Source: Haloferax marisrubri
Lineage (GTDB): Archaea; Halobacteriota; Halobacteria; Halobacteriales; Haloferacaceae
Length of the DNA stretch: 64,000 nt
Assembly (NCBI RefSeq): GCF_001469875.2
Contig: NZ_LOPW02000010.1
Coordinates: 1 to 64,000, forward strand
Reading direction: 5' to 3'
A program made the position numbers and the translations under genes. The notes beneath the pieces were generated by a model. That model searched no databases. It worked only from the letters and a program-made list of their open reading frames with translations, and had not been told where the DNA came from. Positions 11,104 to 19,769 of the stretch are shown piece by piece. Numbering within the stretch: the stretch's first letter is position 1; each line of letters starts with the position of its first letter.

Positions 11104-11169
11104 ATGAACGAAGACGGAGCCGGCTTCGACCACGCGTTTCGACGGGCTGTTCTCACGGGGGCGGTCTGA
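11104..11169 (+). CDS. 21-residue leader ORF before the iron-type operon
   Basis: The ATG lies about 25 nt after the TATA-like box, so it would be the first codon of a leaderless transcript. The peptide begins MNEDGAGFDHAFRRAVLTG and ends at TGA 11167-11169, 3 nt before the GTG of the oxidoreductase. It could be a translated leader that delivers ribosomes to the weak GTG start, or a functional micropeptide. No match to a known family. Confidence 0.45.
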   Translation: MNEDGAGFDHAFRRAVLTGAV

Positions 11170-11172
11170 GCC

Positions 11173-12162
11173 GTGACCGACAAAGGCACCGAACCCGATT
11201 CGACGGACGTGGTCGTCGTCGGCGGCGGTCCCTCCGGGTGCGCCGCGGCCGTCTTCACCGCGCGATACGGCCTCGACACCGTCGTTTTCGACCGGGGCAA
11301 CGCCGCCTTCCGTCGGTGTGCGTACCTCGAAAACTACCTCGGCTTCCCCGCCGGCATCGGCGTTGACACGTTCACCGCGCTCATGCACGAACACGTCGCC
11401 GAAGTCGGCGCGGACTACGTCGCGGACATGGTCGTCTCGGTCGAGCGACTGCGCGACGACGAGACGAGTACGGACGCGAGCGGGGACGAGTCGGACGTGT
11501 TCGACGCCGACGCCCGGCGGTTCGTCGTCCACACGCAGGACGGCCGCCGGGTCGAAGCCGACTACGTCGTCGCCGCCGCGTGGTACGACGGCGACTACCT
11601 CCGCGGCCTCGACGACGACGACGCGATGTTCGAGGAACACGACCACCACGGCGAGGTCCACGAGCACTTCGATTCCGACTACCCCGACGACGACGGGCGG
11701 ACTCCCGTCGAGGGGCTGTACGTCGCCGCGCCCTCGGGCGACCGGAACGCGCAGGTCGGCATCGCCGCCGGACAGGGCGGTCACGTCGCCCGGTGTCTCA
11801 TCGAGGACCGCCGGCGCGAGCGCGGCTTCCCCGGCGACCTCGCGCGCCACTACGACTGGCTCCGCGCCGACACCGAGTTCCAAGGCGAGTGGGGCGACCG
11901 CGACCGCTGGCGCGAGTGGTTCGAAAGCGAGGTACCGGCCGACGCCGACCTCGACGACGAGCGCCTCGCCGAACTCCGCGAGACCTACATCGACCGGGCG
12001 TTCGACACCCGGCGGACCGACCACGAGGTCGAGGCCGCCGAACCCCGCGGCATCCGGCGACTCGTCGAGACCATCGGCACGGAGCGCGTCCTCGACGCGC
12101 TTTCCGACGAGACGCTCGCTGACTACCTCGACGGGCGCGAACTCGGAGGTGTCGAGCAGTGA
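11173..12162 (+). CDS. FAD-dependent, thioredoxin reductase-like oxidoreductase
   Basis: 329 aa from GTG. The N-terminal Rossmann motif VVVVGGGPSGCAAAVFTARYG binds FAD dinucleotide, and ENYLGFP follows as in thioredoxin reductase-like proteins. The redox CxxC and a second GxGxxG NAD(P)-binding motif are missing, and the middle is rich in Asp, Glu and His (EEHDHHGEVHEHF). It is translationally coupled to a FecCD-type permease (4-bp overlap) behind two iron boxes. Inference: a cytoplasmic reductase or processing enzyme acting on the imported iron complex. It could also be a flavin monooxygenase. Confidence 0.8.
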   Translation: MTDKGTEPDSTDVVVVGGGPSGCAAAVFTARYGLDTVVFDRGNAAFRRCAYLENYLGFPAGIGVDTFTALMHEHVAEVGADYVADMVVSVERLRDDETSTDASGDESDVFDADARRFVVHTQDGRRVEADYVVAAAWYDGDYLRGLDDDDAMFEEHDHHGEVHEHFDSDYPDDDGRTPVEGLYVAAPSGDRNAQVGIAAGQGGHVARCLIEDRRRERGFPGDLARHYDWLRADTEFQGEWGDRDRWREWFESEVPADADLDDERLAELRETYIDRAFDTRRTDHEVEAAEPRGIRRLVETIGTERVLDALSDETLADYLDGRELGGVEQ

Positions 12163-13274
12163 GCGGGACGACGCCGACCGAACAGTCTTCGGGGTCGGTA
12201 CTGAATCGGCTGTTCGGCTGGATAGACGGCTCGCTCCTGTCGCTTTGTCTCGCCAGCCTCGTCGTCGTCGTGGCCGGCGGCCTCGTGCAGGTCAGTTTCG
12301 GCGCGTTCTCGATGACCATCGGCGAGGCGTGGCGCGCCGTCTTCGACCCGGCTGTCATCTTCGACCCGCAGGTCTGGCAGGTGTTCCTCCTCGGCGGCGA
12401 ACTCCCCGAACTCGGCCGCCAGACGCTCATCGTCTGGAACATCCGGCTCCCGCGGGTGTTCGTCGCCGTCCTCGTCGGCGCGAATCTCGCCATCTCGGGC
12501 GCGATTTTCCAGGCGGTCACCCGGAACGAACTGGCCAGTCCGTTCATCCTCGGCGTCTCGTCGGGGGCCGGACTGCTCATCCTCCTCACGCTCGTCGTCT
12601 TCTCGGGGCTCGCGGCGTACCTCCCGCTTCTGGCGGCGCTCGGCGGGATGTTCGCGTTCGTCCTCGTCTACCTCATCGCGTGGAAGAACGGCACCTCGCC
12701 GGTCAGGCTCGTCCTCGCGGGCGTCATCGTCGGCACCGTCTTCCAGAGCCTCCAGACGGGGCTGTTCTTCTTCGTCGACGACATCGGCGTCGTCCAATCG
12801 GCCATCGCGTGGACGACCGGGTCGCTCACCGGCACCGACTGGGAGCAGGTCCGCATGGCCCTGCCGTGGTCGATTATCGCCGTCGGCCTCGCGCTCGGAA
12901 GCTCCCGACAGCTCAACGTCCTGCTTCTGGGCGAACAGACCGCCCGCTCGCTCGGGATGTCCATCGAGAAGGTCCGATTCGCCCTCTCGGGCGTCGCGGT
13001 CCTCGCGGCCGCCGCGAGCATCGCCGTCGCCGGCATCGTCGGCTTCGTCGGCCTCGTCGTCCCGCACCTCGTGCGGAACGTGGTCGGCAGCGACTACAAG
13101 CGGCTCGTCGTCGGCTGTCTGTTCGCCGGCCCGGCGCTGATGGTCGCCGCCGACGTGGGCGCGCGCCTCGCGCTCAACCCGATTCAGCTCCCGGTCGGCG
13201 TCGTCACGGGCCTCGTCGGCGGGCCGTACTTCCTCTATCTCATGCGCAAACAGCAGAACATCGGTGAAGTGTGA
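12159..13274 (+). CDS. FecCD/BtuC-family ABC transporter permease
   Basis: 371 aa from a GTG that overlaps the previous stop by 4 nt. About nine to ten hydrophobic helices, with family motifs RLPRVFVAVLVGANLAISG, NELASPFILGVSSGAGL, and the C-terminal coupling region GIVGFVGLVVPHLVRNVVG. This family forms the membrane channel of iron-siderophore, haem and cobalamin importers. The iron boxes upstream favour an Fe(III)-chelate. No binding protein is encoded beside it. Confidence 0.93.
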   Translation: MSGTTPTEQSSGSVLNRLFGWIDGSLLSLCLASLVVVVAGGLVQVSFGAFSMTIGEAWRAVFDPAVIFDPQVWQVFLLGGELPELGRQTLIVWNIRLPRVFVAVLVGANLAISGAIFQAVTRNELASPFILGVSSGAGLLILLTLVVFSGLAAYLPLLAALGGMFAFVLVYLIAWKNGTSPVRLVLAGVIVGTVFQSLQTGLFFFVDDIGVVQSAIAWTTGSLTGTDWEQVRMALPWSIIAVGLALGSSRQLNVLLLGEQTARSLGMSIEKVRFALSGVAVLAAAASIAVAGIVGFVGLVVPHLVRNVVGSDYKRLVVGCLFAGPALMVAADVGARLALNPIQLPVGVVTGLVGGPYFLYLMRKQQNIGEV

Positions 13275-14155
13275 TGTCGAACCAGCAATCAGGAGACTCC
13301 CAACAGATGGTACAACACGGCGAAACGGACGCGAACGCGGACGGACGCGCGAGCGTCGAAGACGGCTCGACACGCGAGAGCGCGCTCACCGGCGACGCGC
13401 TCGAACTCTCGTATCCGACGAGCGAGGAGCCGGTCGTCGAGTGCGAGCGAATCGACATCCCACGCGGCGAAATCACGGCGCTCGTCGGGCCGAACGGCTC
13501 CGGCAAGAGCACGCTCCTGAAGTCGCTCGCCAAACAGCTCTCGCCCGACACCGGGAACGTCTACCTCGACGGGAAATCCATCAGCGAGTACGACGACAAG
13601 GCGTTCGCGCGCGAGTTGGGGATGCTCTCTCAACAGCACGACTCGCCCACGTCGCTCACCGTCGAGGACCTCGTCTATCACGGCCGATACCCGCACCGGA
13701 GCTTCTTCGAGCAGGTCAACGACGACGACCACCAAGCGGTCGAACGCGCCATCGACCTCGCCGGCGTCGAGCACATCCGCGACAAGCAGATCGGCAACCT
13801 CTCGGGCGGCCAGAGCCAACTCGCGTGGATTGCGATGGTGCTCGCACAGGACACCGACGTGCTCCTCCTCGACGAACCGACGACGTACCTCGACCTGCAC
13901 CACCAACTCCGCGTGCTGGAGACGGTCCGCCAACTCAACGAGGAACGCGGCGTGACGGTCGCGGTCGTCCTCCACGACATCGCGCAGGCGGCGCGGTTCG
14001 CCGACTACCTCGTCGCCATGCAGGACGGCGAACTGTACGACTGGGGCCCGCCACGCGAGGTCGTCACCGAGGAACTCCTCGCCGACGTGTTCCGCGTCGA
14101 GGCCGCGGTCAACTACACGCCAGACCCCGAAATCGTCCCGAAGCACTCGCTGTAG
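13274..14155 (+). CDS. Iron-chelate-type ABC transporter ATP-binding protein
   Basis: 293 aa. Walker A GPNGSGKSTLL, signature NLSGGQSQ, Walker B DVLLLDEPTTYLDL and the switch His in VVLHDIAQAA are all present; the YLDLHHQ stretch is typical of FecE/FepC-type ATPases. An acidic extension of about 45 residues precedes the domain. The ATG at 13274 overlaps the permease stop in TGATG; a GTG at 13271 is an alternative. It should energise the FecCD-type permease. Last gene of the operon. Confidence 0.93.
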   Translation: MSNQQSGDSQQMVQHGETDANADGRASVEDGSTRESALTGDALELSYPTSEEPVVECERIDIPRGEITALVGPNGSGKSTLLKSLAKQLSPDTGNVYLDGKSISEYDDKAFARELGMLSQQHDSPTSLTVEDLVYHGRYPHRSFFEQVNDDDHQAVERAIDLAGVEHIRDKQIGNLSGGQSQLAWIAMVLAQDTDVLLLDEPTTYLDLHHQLRVLETVRQLNEERGVTVAVVLHDIAQAARFADYLVAMQDGELYDWGPPREVVTEELLADVFRVEAAVNYTPDPEIVPKHSL

Positions 14156-14227
14156 CGCGGTTCGACGCTCTTTCTTGCGAGTCCGTTCCATCGCTCCATC
14201 ACAACTGCCCCGCCCGCCCGCGAGCGC

Positions 14228-14701
14228 CTACTGAACGGCGACGATTTCGATGTCGAAGACGAGCGTCTTCCCCGCGAGTTCGTGGTTGAAGTCGACTTCG
14301 ACCTCGTCGTCGTGGACGGCGGTAACGTCGCCGTGGAGGCCGTTTTCGGCGTGGACGTGTAGGCCGACCTCGGGCTCTTCGCCGACCATCCCCTCGAACG
14401 TCTCGGGGTCGTAGGTCCGAATCCGGTCGGGGTCGAACTCGCCGTAGGCGTCCGCCGGTGGGACGGTCACGGTCGCCTCCTCGCCCGCCGACATCCCGAC
14501 GACGGCCTCGTCGAGACCCGGGATAATCTGGCCCGCGCCGACGACGAACGTCTGGGGGGCGTAGTCGTCGCGGTCCTTCTCTTGGGCCTCGAACAGGCCG
14601 TGTTCGACCGCGACCTCGTACCGCGAGGTGTTGAAGACGGTCCCGTCTTCGAAGCGTCCGACGTACGCGAGCGCGACTCGGTCTCCCGATTCGATTGCCA
14701 T
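14228..14701 (-). CDS. FKBP-type (SlyD-like) peptidyl-prolyl isomerase
   Basis: 157 aa. The FKBP core starts VALAYVGRFEDGTVFNTS and includes FVVGAGQIIPGLDEAVVGM, with the inserted-flap arrangement of SlyD-type archaeal FKBPs, then VDFNHELAGKTLVFDIEIV. These proteins catalyse cis-trans proline isomerisation and chaperone folding in the cytoplasm. It lacks the His-rich tail of bacterial SlyD. The ATG at 14701 is chosen because the region upstream to 14767 is not family-like. Confidence 0.93.
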   Translation of the reverse strand: MAIESGDRVALAYVGRFEDGTVFNTSRYEVAVEHGLFEAQEKDRDDYAPQTFVVGAGQIIPGLDEAVVGMSAGEEATVTVPPADAYGEFDPDRIRTYDPETFEGMVGEEPEVGLHVHAENGLHGDVTAVHDDEVEVDFNHELAGKTLVFDIEIVAVQ

Positions 14702-14770
14702 AGCGGGGGTCGGCGGAGGACGCGCATAAAAGTCGTCATCGAGGCATTCCGCCGGGGGAATCACCACGGG

Positions 14771-16243
14771 TCAGACTGGCGTCCGGAGCGCCGGCGGCCT
14801 GTTGCTGTCGGCCGTCGTCGTCTCCGTTTCCGTCCCGTTTTCGACGCCCTCGACCCAGGCCGGGGGCGTCGCGGTCGTCTCGCCCACGCGGCCGTAGGTC
14901 CACTCGAAGCGCACCCAGTAGAACCCCTCATCCGAGACGAGCGCGTAGGTCGCCGTCGCGTCGGCGACGAATCCCCGCTCGTCCACGTGGGCGACGAACT
15001 GGTAGTCTTGGACCGGTTCGACGCCGCCGATTGCCGGGCGTTGGCTCCCCTCGATTCGGTAGTACGTGACGTTCCCGTCGGTCACTTTCCCGGTCACGTT
15101 CGTCGCCCGCGTGTCGAGGTACTGGCGGACGAGTCCGCGGTTCAACCCGCGCGGTTCGAACTGCACCGGCGGCGCGGTGGCGTTGCCGGCGACTCGGCGG
15201 GTCCGCTCGACCCCGTCTTCGGTCTCGGCGACGTACCACGCGTCGCCGTCGTAGTAGACCGTCTCGAGTCTGGTTCGCTCGCGCCCCGATTCGACGCTCT
15301 CAGCGATGACGTACCGGTCGCCGGCGACGGCGATGTCGGTGTCGTACTGGGTCCGCGTCGAGTTCGGGTCCGCGCCCTCGGGGCGGTAGATATCGACCCA
15401 CAGCGTGTAGGACTCCTCGGCCAGTACGCGCTCGTGGGCCGCGCTGAGCGCGGTCAGGTTCTCGATGCCGTCCGGCCCGACGCCCGGGACGCGCTCTAAC
15501 TCGCCCGGTTCGACGGGTTCGACCGGGCCGGAGCGCTGTCCGTCCCCGAGGCTCGGCACGCCGGTGTTCCGCGTTTCCGCCCCCGAGGCGCTCTCGGTCG
15601 CCGCGGTTTCCGACGGTTCCTCCCTCGCCGCGTCGTCGCGCTCGGGTGTGGCTGCCGGCGGCCCCGACTCACCGGCCCCGCCCGTCCCGACGCCGGCGGA
15701 CTGCATCGCCCCGTCGAGCGGGGACGGAACGAGGTCGAGCGCGACGGCCGCCCCGCTTACGACGGCGACGACGACGATGAGCGCCGCGAGTCCGCGGGCG
15801 GCGTCGCGGCCGGACCCGGCGACCTGGTCGCCGAACCGTCGGGCTCCCCGCCGGGCGCGCATCCGAAACGGTGGACGGAGGTCGTCCAGCGGCGCGCCGA
15901 ACTGACGGCGACAGACCGCGTCGGCGTCCGGCCGGTCGAGGGCGTACAGGAGCGCCTCGGCGATGTCGTCGCTGGTGAGATGTCTCACAGGGGGCGCGTC
16001 AGCGTCCGCGCCCATCTCTCGTTCGGCCGTCGCCGACGCTTCCGACCGACGGCCGGTGACGGGGCGAAGCCATACCGACCGGCCGCGGCGCTCGGCGCGG
16101 ACGGCCCCCGCCTCGACGCGCGTCTCGAAGCCGCGGGCGGCCCAGAGGTCGGCGACGACGGCCAGCCGCGCCCGTGCCGAGAGGCGTTCGAGACGGGCGG
16201 CGACGACCGTCCGGTATCGGTCGGCTCGCTGGTCGGGGTTCAT
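14771..16243 (-). CDS. Membrane-anchored haloarchaeal protein with large outer domain
   Basis: About 490 aa. A basic N-terminal region of about 140 aa rich in Arg precedes one TM helix (GLAALIVVVAVVSGAAVALDL). Then follow a Ser/Thr/Glu-rich linker and an outer domain of about 260 aa with N-x-T/S sequons and repeated Tyr/Trp beta-strand patterns (ESYTLWVDIY, VYYDGDAWYVAETEDG). The outer part resembles haloarchaeal lipoprotein-like domains that may bind lipids or fold as a LolA-like sheet; I cannot assign it firmly. The N-terminal segment may contact nucleic acid or lipid. Start ATG at 16243. Confidence 0.75.
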   Translation of the reverse strand: MNPDQRADRYRTVVAARLERLSARARLAVVADLWAARGFETRVEAGAVRAERRGRSVWLRPVTGRRSEASATAEREMGADADAPPVRHLTSDDIAEALLYALDRPDADAVCRRQFGAPLDDLRPPFRMRARRGARRFGDQVAGSGRDAARGLAALIVVVAVVSGAAVALDLVPSPLDGAMQSAGVGTGGAGESGPPAATPERDDAAREEPSETAATESASGAETRNTGVPSLGDGQRSGPVEPVEPGELERVPGVGPDGIENLTALSAAHERVLAEESYTLWVDIYRPEGADPNSTRTQYDTDIAVAGDRYVIAESVESGRERTRLETVYYDGDAWYVAETEDGVERTRRVAGNATAPPVQFEPRGLNRGLVRQYLDTRATNVTGKVTDGNVTYYRIEGSQRPAIGGVEPVQDYQFVAHVDERGFVADATATYALVSDEGFYWVRFEWTYGRVGETTATPPAWVEGVENGTETETTTADSNRPPALRTPV

Positions 16244-16331
16244 CTGGTACTTCCCTAGAAGGAGGGGACCGACGGGCATAGGCGCTTCTGCGAGTCCGGC
16301 GGTCGCGACGGTCTGCTTGCGGGGGGTCGGC

Positions 16332-17090
16332 TCAGACGACCGCGTCGAGGAGCGATTCGAGGGCCGGGGCGACGCCGAGCACGTCGAAGACGACGAGCAG
16401 GTAGTAGGCGCTGACGACCAGCATGACCGCGCCGGTGACGCGGTTGATGGCGGTCGTGTGGCGGGCGAACCACCGGGTCGCCCGTCGGCTGTACCGCTCC
16501 GAGACGAGGGCGAAGACGAGGAGCGGCGCGCCGATGCCGAGGCCGAACGCGAGGAATCCGAGGAGGCTCTCGGCGGCGGTGTCGAACAGCACGGGGACGC
16601 GCGCGAAGAACAGGGCGATGAAACCGGGGTTGCAGGGGAGGACGATTGCGCCGAAGAAAAAGCCGTAGGCGAACGCCGACAGCGCCGGGTGACGCGTCTC
16701 CGGCGGCTCGATAATGGGGAGTCGCGCGAACACCTTCGCGTCGAAGAGGAGCGCGAGGCTCACGACGAAGAGCACGACGAAGGCCGCGGGCGAGACCACC
16801 TCGACGACCGCCGTGAGCGACACTTCGAGGAGGAGCGAGAACACGACGCCGACGACGAGCATGAACGACACCGCGCCGGCGGTGACGAGGCCGCCGAGGA
16901 CGGCTATCGGGAGGCCGCCGTCGCCGGTCGAATCATCGGATGACGGCGACTCCCCGCTCGCCCGCGAACTCTGTCGCGCGAGATACGCGAGGAAGCCGGG
17001 GTACAGCGGGAGGGCGCAGGCTGCGGTGAGCGGGGTGCCGACGCCGAGGACGAACAGTTCGAACAGCCGCGGCGCGAGGTCGGTCAGCAC
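16332..17090 (-). CDS. CcdA-type thiol:disulfide transmembrane transporter
   Basis: 252 aa with about six TM helices. Each half carries a Cys next to a Pro-Gly motif: AACALPLYPGFLAYL at the N-terminus and VLPCNPGFIALFF in the middle. CcdA proteins pass electrons from cytoplasmic thioredoxin across the membrane to exported thiol proteins. The GTG start at 17090 overlaps the stop of the TlpA-like gene, so the two are translationally coupled and probably work together: CcdA keeps the exported TlpA-like Cys pair reduced. Confidence 0.88.
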   Translation of the reverse strand: MLTDLAPRLFELFVLGVGTPLTAACALPLYPGFLAYLARQSSRASGESPSSDDSTGDGGLPIAVLGGLVTAGAVSFMLVVGVVFSLLLEVSLTAVVEVVSPAAFVVLFVVSLALLFDAKVFARLPIIEPPETRHPALSAFAYGFFFGAIVLPCNPGFIALFFARVPVLFDTAAESLLGFLAFGLGIGAPLLVFALVSERYSRRATRWFARHTTAINRVTGAVMLVVSAYYLLVVFDVLGVAPALESLLDAVV

Positions 17091-17680
17091 TCGCCGACCC
17101 GCTCGCGGAGGAACGCGGTCGTCTTGTGGCCGTCTTTGAGCCGCGTCGCGCTCCCACCGGGACAGACCCGGACCATCGGCACCACCGGCGCGCTCGCCAT
17201 CGACGAGCCGAACTCGGCGGTGAGACTCCTCGTGACCGGTTCGGGCGAGACGGCGTAGCGCCAGTCGAAGCCGTGGTCCGCCGCGTGCGTCCTGACCTTC
17301 TCGGCGTCCTCGTTGGGGTCGATGTCGAGCGCGACCGTCAGCACGTCGTCGCCGACGGCCTCGTGGAACTCGATTAGCTCGCGCTGTTGGCGCAGGCAGT
17401 TCGAACACCACACCGCGAACGTCTCCAGGAGAATCGGTCGGTCGAGGAGCCCCTCGATACTGAACGTCTCGCCGGTTCGCACGTCGGTGAGTTCGGCCGT
17501 CCGCCACGCGCCGTCGCCGGCCGCCGCGCCGGTCGTCTCGCCTCCGGTCGTCGTGTCACCGCCGGCATCGACACGTCCGCCGCCGCTCCCGCCGAGGCAT
17601 CCCGCCAGCCCGACCGTCCCCGCCCCAGCGCCCGCGCCCGCGAGCCGAAGGAAGTCTCTCCGCGTCGGCGTTCCTTTCAT
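17084..17680 (-). CDS. TlpA-like thioredoxin-fold Tat lipoprotein
   Basis: 198 aa. A Tat signal with RRDFLRLAG is followed by lipobox LAGC (Cys28), so it should be exported folded and lipid-anchored. After a Gly/Thr-rich linker comes a thioredoxin fold with active site WCSNC (Cys92/95). The usual cis-Pro loop seems to be in SAPVVPMVRV. Such proteins reduce disulfides on cytochrome c or other exported proteins. Coupled to CcdA. Confidence 0.92.
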   Translation of the reverse strand: MKGTPTRRDFLRLAGAGAGAGTVGLAGCLGGSGGGRVDAGGDTTTGGETTGAAAGDGAWRTAELTDVRTGETFSIEGLLDRPILLETFAVWCSNCLRQQRELIEFHEAVGDDVLTVALDIDPNEDAEKVRTHAADHGFDWRYAVSPEPVTRSLTAEFGSSMASAPVVPMVRVCPGGSATRLKDGHKTTAFLRERVGEC

Positions 17681-17797
17681 ATCGTTGTAGGGTCGCTATC
17701 GAAGCTTAATTCGGCCGCGTTGGGGCGCGAGTGACGCACAACCCCTGTTGTGGGTTGAGAGGGTCGGCCGTCGGGTAAGCCGGCTGTCGCGCCCTGT

Positions 17798-18562
17798 TCA
17801 GTCGCCCGTACTCATCTTCCGGGCGTGCTGCGGGGGCAGCCGAAGTTCGTCGAGTCCGGGGAGGTGTTCGATGTTGTAGACGACTTTCAGGTCGTCGGTC
17901 ACCGGGAGGCTGATACACGACAGCCGGACGCCCTGTTCCAGCATCTCCTCCGAGAGGATGTGGTTCGAGGGCATCTTCACGTCGCCTTCGACGACCGCCA
18001 CGGCGCAGTTCGCGCAGGCACCGCCGCGGCAGGCGAAGGGCCAACTGTGGCCCGCGTCCTCGGCGGCCTTCAGGAGGTTGGTCCGCGGCTCGACGAACAC
18101 CTCGCCGTAGGCGTCGCCGTCGAGGCCGCTCTCGGCGGCCTTCTCGAAGAGGTCGTCGTCGGTGAGCGACCAGCCGCGCTCCGTGAGCACGTCGTAGTCG
18201 AGGAACTCGACTCGCGCCCCCCGCCGTTCGGCCTCGGGCTCTGAGTCGGGACCGGCACCGGAACTCGCGCCGCCGGTCCCGTTTTCGGTCCGTCCGTTTC
18301 GGGCGGCCCCGGCGTCGTGTTGTCCGTTTCGGCTCGTCCCCTCGTCGGCCGGACGACGGCTGTCCGTCTCGACGGGTTCGAGTTCGTCGCCGGGCTCGTA
18401 GCCGGCGCGAATCGCCTCGTAGGCCGTCCGAACCGCCTGAAATTCTTCGGCCGACCCGCCGTGGTCCGGGTGGGCCGACTTCACCCGCCGACGGTACGCG
18501 TCGACGAGTTCGTCCTCGTCTGCGTCCGGGTCGATGCCGAGCGTCTCGAACGGGGAGTCCAC
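17798..18562 (-). CDS. J-domain fused to halobacterial-type 2Fe-2S ferredoxin
   Basis: 254 aa. Residues 3-55 form a J-domain (DSPFETLGIDPDADEDELVD, HPD at 31-33), the Hsp70-activating module. A polar linker leads to a haloarchaeal plant-type ferredoxin domain with its typical VEFLDYDVLTERGWSLTDDD entry and cluster ligands CRGGACANC plus a later LSC. This pairs a DnaK docking module with an electron carrier, suggesting a role in delivering or assembling Fe-S clusters, or redox-linked chaperone work. The GTG at 18562 is chosen because TATA-like gcataaatcc lies about 28 nt upstream; that box sits inside a longer open frame reaching 18604. Confidence 0.9.
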   Translation of the reverse strand: MDSPFETLGIDPDADEDELVDAYRRRVKSAHPDHGGSAEEFQAVRTAYEAIRAGYEPGDELEPVETDSRRPADEGTSRNGQHDAGAARNGRTENGTGGASSGAGPDSEPEAERRGARVEFLDYDVLTERGWSLTDDDLFEKAAESGLDGDAYGEVFVEPRTNLLKAAEDAGHSWPFACRGGACANCAVAVVEGDVKMPSNHILSEEMLEQGVRLSCISLPVTDDLKVVYNIEHLPGLDELRLPPQHARKMSTGD

Positions 18563-18711
18563 ATCGGGGCTAGTAGGAACTCGCGAGCATAAATCCACGG
18601 CCACCGGCCGTCTCGTCGTGGTTTAGTCCTCGAATACGGGGGTCGGTCGCCCCGGACCGGACGCGGCCGCGAGCCGCGGCGGTTTTGTAGCGGGCCTCGT
18701 TTGCTTCGGGT

Positions 18712-19713
18712 GTGAGACGCGGGGTTCGGTTCGTCGTCGGCGCGGGACTCGGCATCGGAGCGCTCGCGGCGTACCTCTGGTACGTCGGTCCGGAAGAGGT
18801 CGGCTCGCGCGTCGCGGCCGTCGCCCCGTGGGCCGTCGGCGTCGTCTGCGTTCTGATGCTCGCCGAGGCGACCGTCGACGGCCTCGGCGTCTGGGCGTCG
18901 GTACGTCCCCTCCGGGGCGGGCTCTCGCCGCGGGCGAGCGTCCAGTTCGCGTTCGCCGGCGACTTCTTCGACGTGCTCAGCCCCGCCGGCCCGGTGAGTT
19001 CAGAGCCCATCATGGCGCAGTTCTTCGGCGTCGCGACCGAGACGAGCTACAGCGAGGCCCTCGGCGTCCGCGGCGTCGCCAAGTACGTCAAATCCGCGGC
19101 GCAACTCCTCCTGTCGGTCGCCATCGTCGGCGTCCTCTTTCTCGACGCGCCGACACCGCGGTTCGTCCTCGTGACGCTTGCTGGCGCGGTCGTCGCGCTG
19201 TTGGCCGTCGGTGCCGCGCTCCTCTGGGCGCGAGACGCGCTCTCGGCGGTCGTCGTCGCTGTCTTGGCCCCCGTCGTCCGCGTCGTCACCGGGGTCACCC
19301 GCGAGACGCCGCTCGGCCGCGACGCCGTCGCCGACGCGGTCGAACGGTTCTGGGAGCGCGTCGTCCACTTCCGAGACGCGCCGGAACTCCTCGGCGTCAT
19401 CGCGCTCAGCGGCGTCTTCGAGCAACTGCTCACGTCGCTCGCGCTCTGGGTCGCACTCGCGGGCACCGGAACGACGGTGGCGTTTCTCCCGATTGTCGCC
19501 GTCATCCCGCTCCCGCAGGCGGCGAGCGTCGTCCCCGTTCCGGGGAGTCTCGGCGCGTACGACGTGCTTCTCGCGGGCGCGCTCAGTCTCACGACCGGCG
19601 CGCCGGCCGCGGGGGCGGTCGCGGCGGTGCTCGTCGTGCGGACGTTCGAACTCCTCGTGTCGCTCGGCTGTGGCGGCGTCGCAACCGGGTTCCTGCGCGG
19701 CTTCCGTGCCTGA
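18712..19713 (+). CDS. AglD/LPG-synthase TM-type (UPF0104) membrane protein
   Basis: 333 aa from GTG with about seven to eight TM helices. Motifs QFAFAGDFFDVLSPAGPVSS and EALGVRGVAKYVKSAAQL match the lysylphosphatidylglycerol-synthase transmembrane family, which also forms the membrane part of haloarchaeal AglD-like glycosylation proteins. PLPQAASVVPVPGSLGAYD is a conserved re-entrant-type segment. The family probably flips lipids or lipid-linked sugars; the substrate is unknown. Confidence 0.85.
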   Translation: MRRGVRFVVGAGLGIGALAAYLWYVGPEEVGSRVAAVAPWAVGVVCVLMLAEATVDGLGVWASVRPLRGGLSPRASVQFAFAGDFFDVLSPAGPVSSEPIMAQFFGVATETSYSEALGVRGVAKYVKSAAQLLLSVAIVGVLFLDAPTPRFVLVTLAGAVVALLAVGAALLWARDALSAVVVAVLAPVVRVVTGVTRETPLGRDAVADAVERFWERVVHFRDAPELLGVIALSGVFEQLLTSLALWVALAGTGTTVAFLPIVAVIPLPQAASVVPVPGSLGAYDVLLAGALSLTTGAPAAGAVAAVLVVRTFELLVSLGCGGVATGFLRGFRA

Positions 19714-19769
19714 GACGGAGTCGAAAGCGCGTCCGCCGCGTCGGCGCGAGGGGACGGGAGGAAGAACAG

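Noticed and set aside
11104-11172. Possible frameshift of the FAD protein N-terminus
   Set aside because: The protein from 11173 already contains the complete Rossmann motif, so the short frame is a separate leader.
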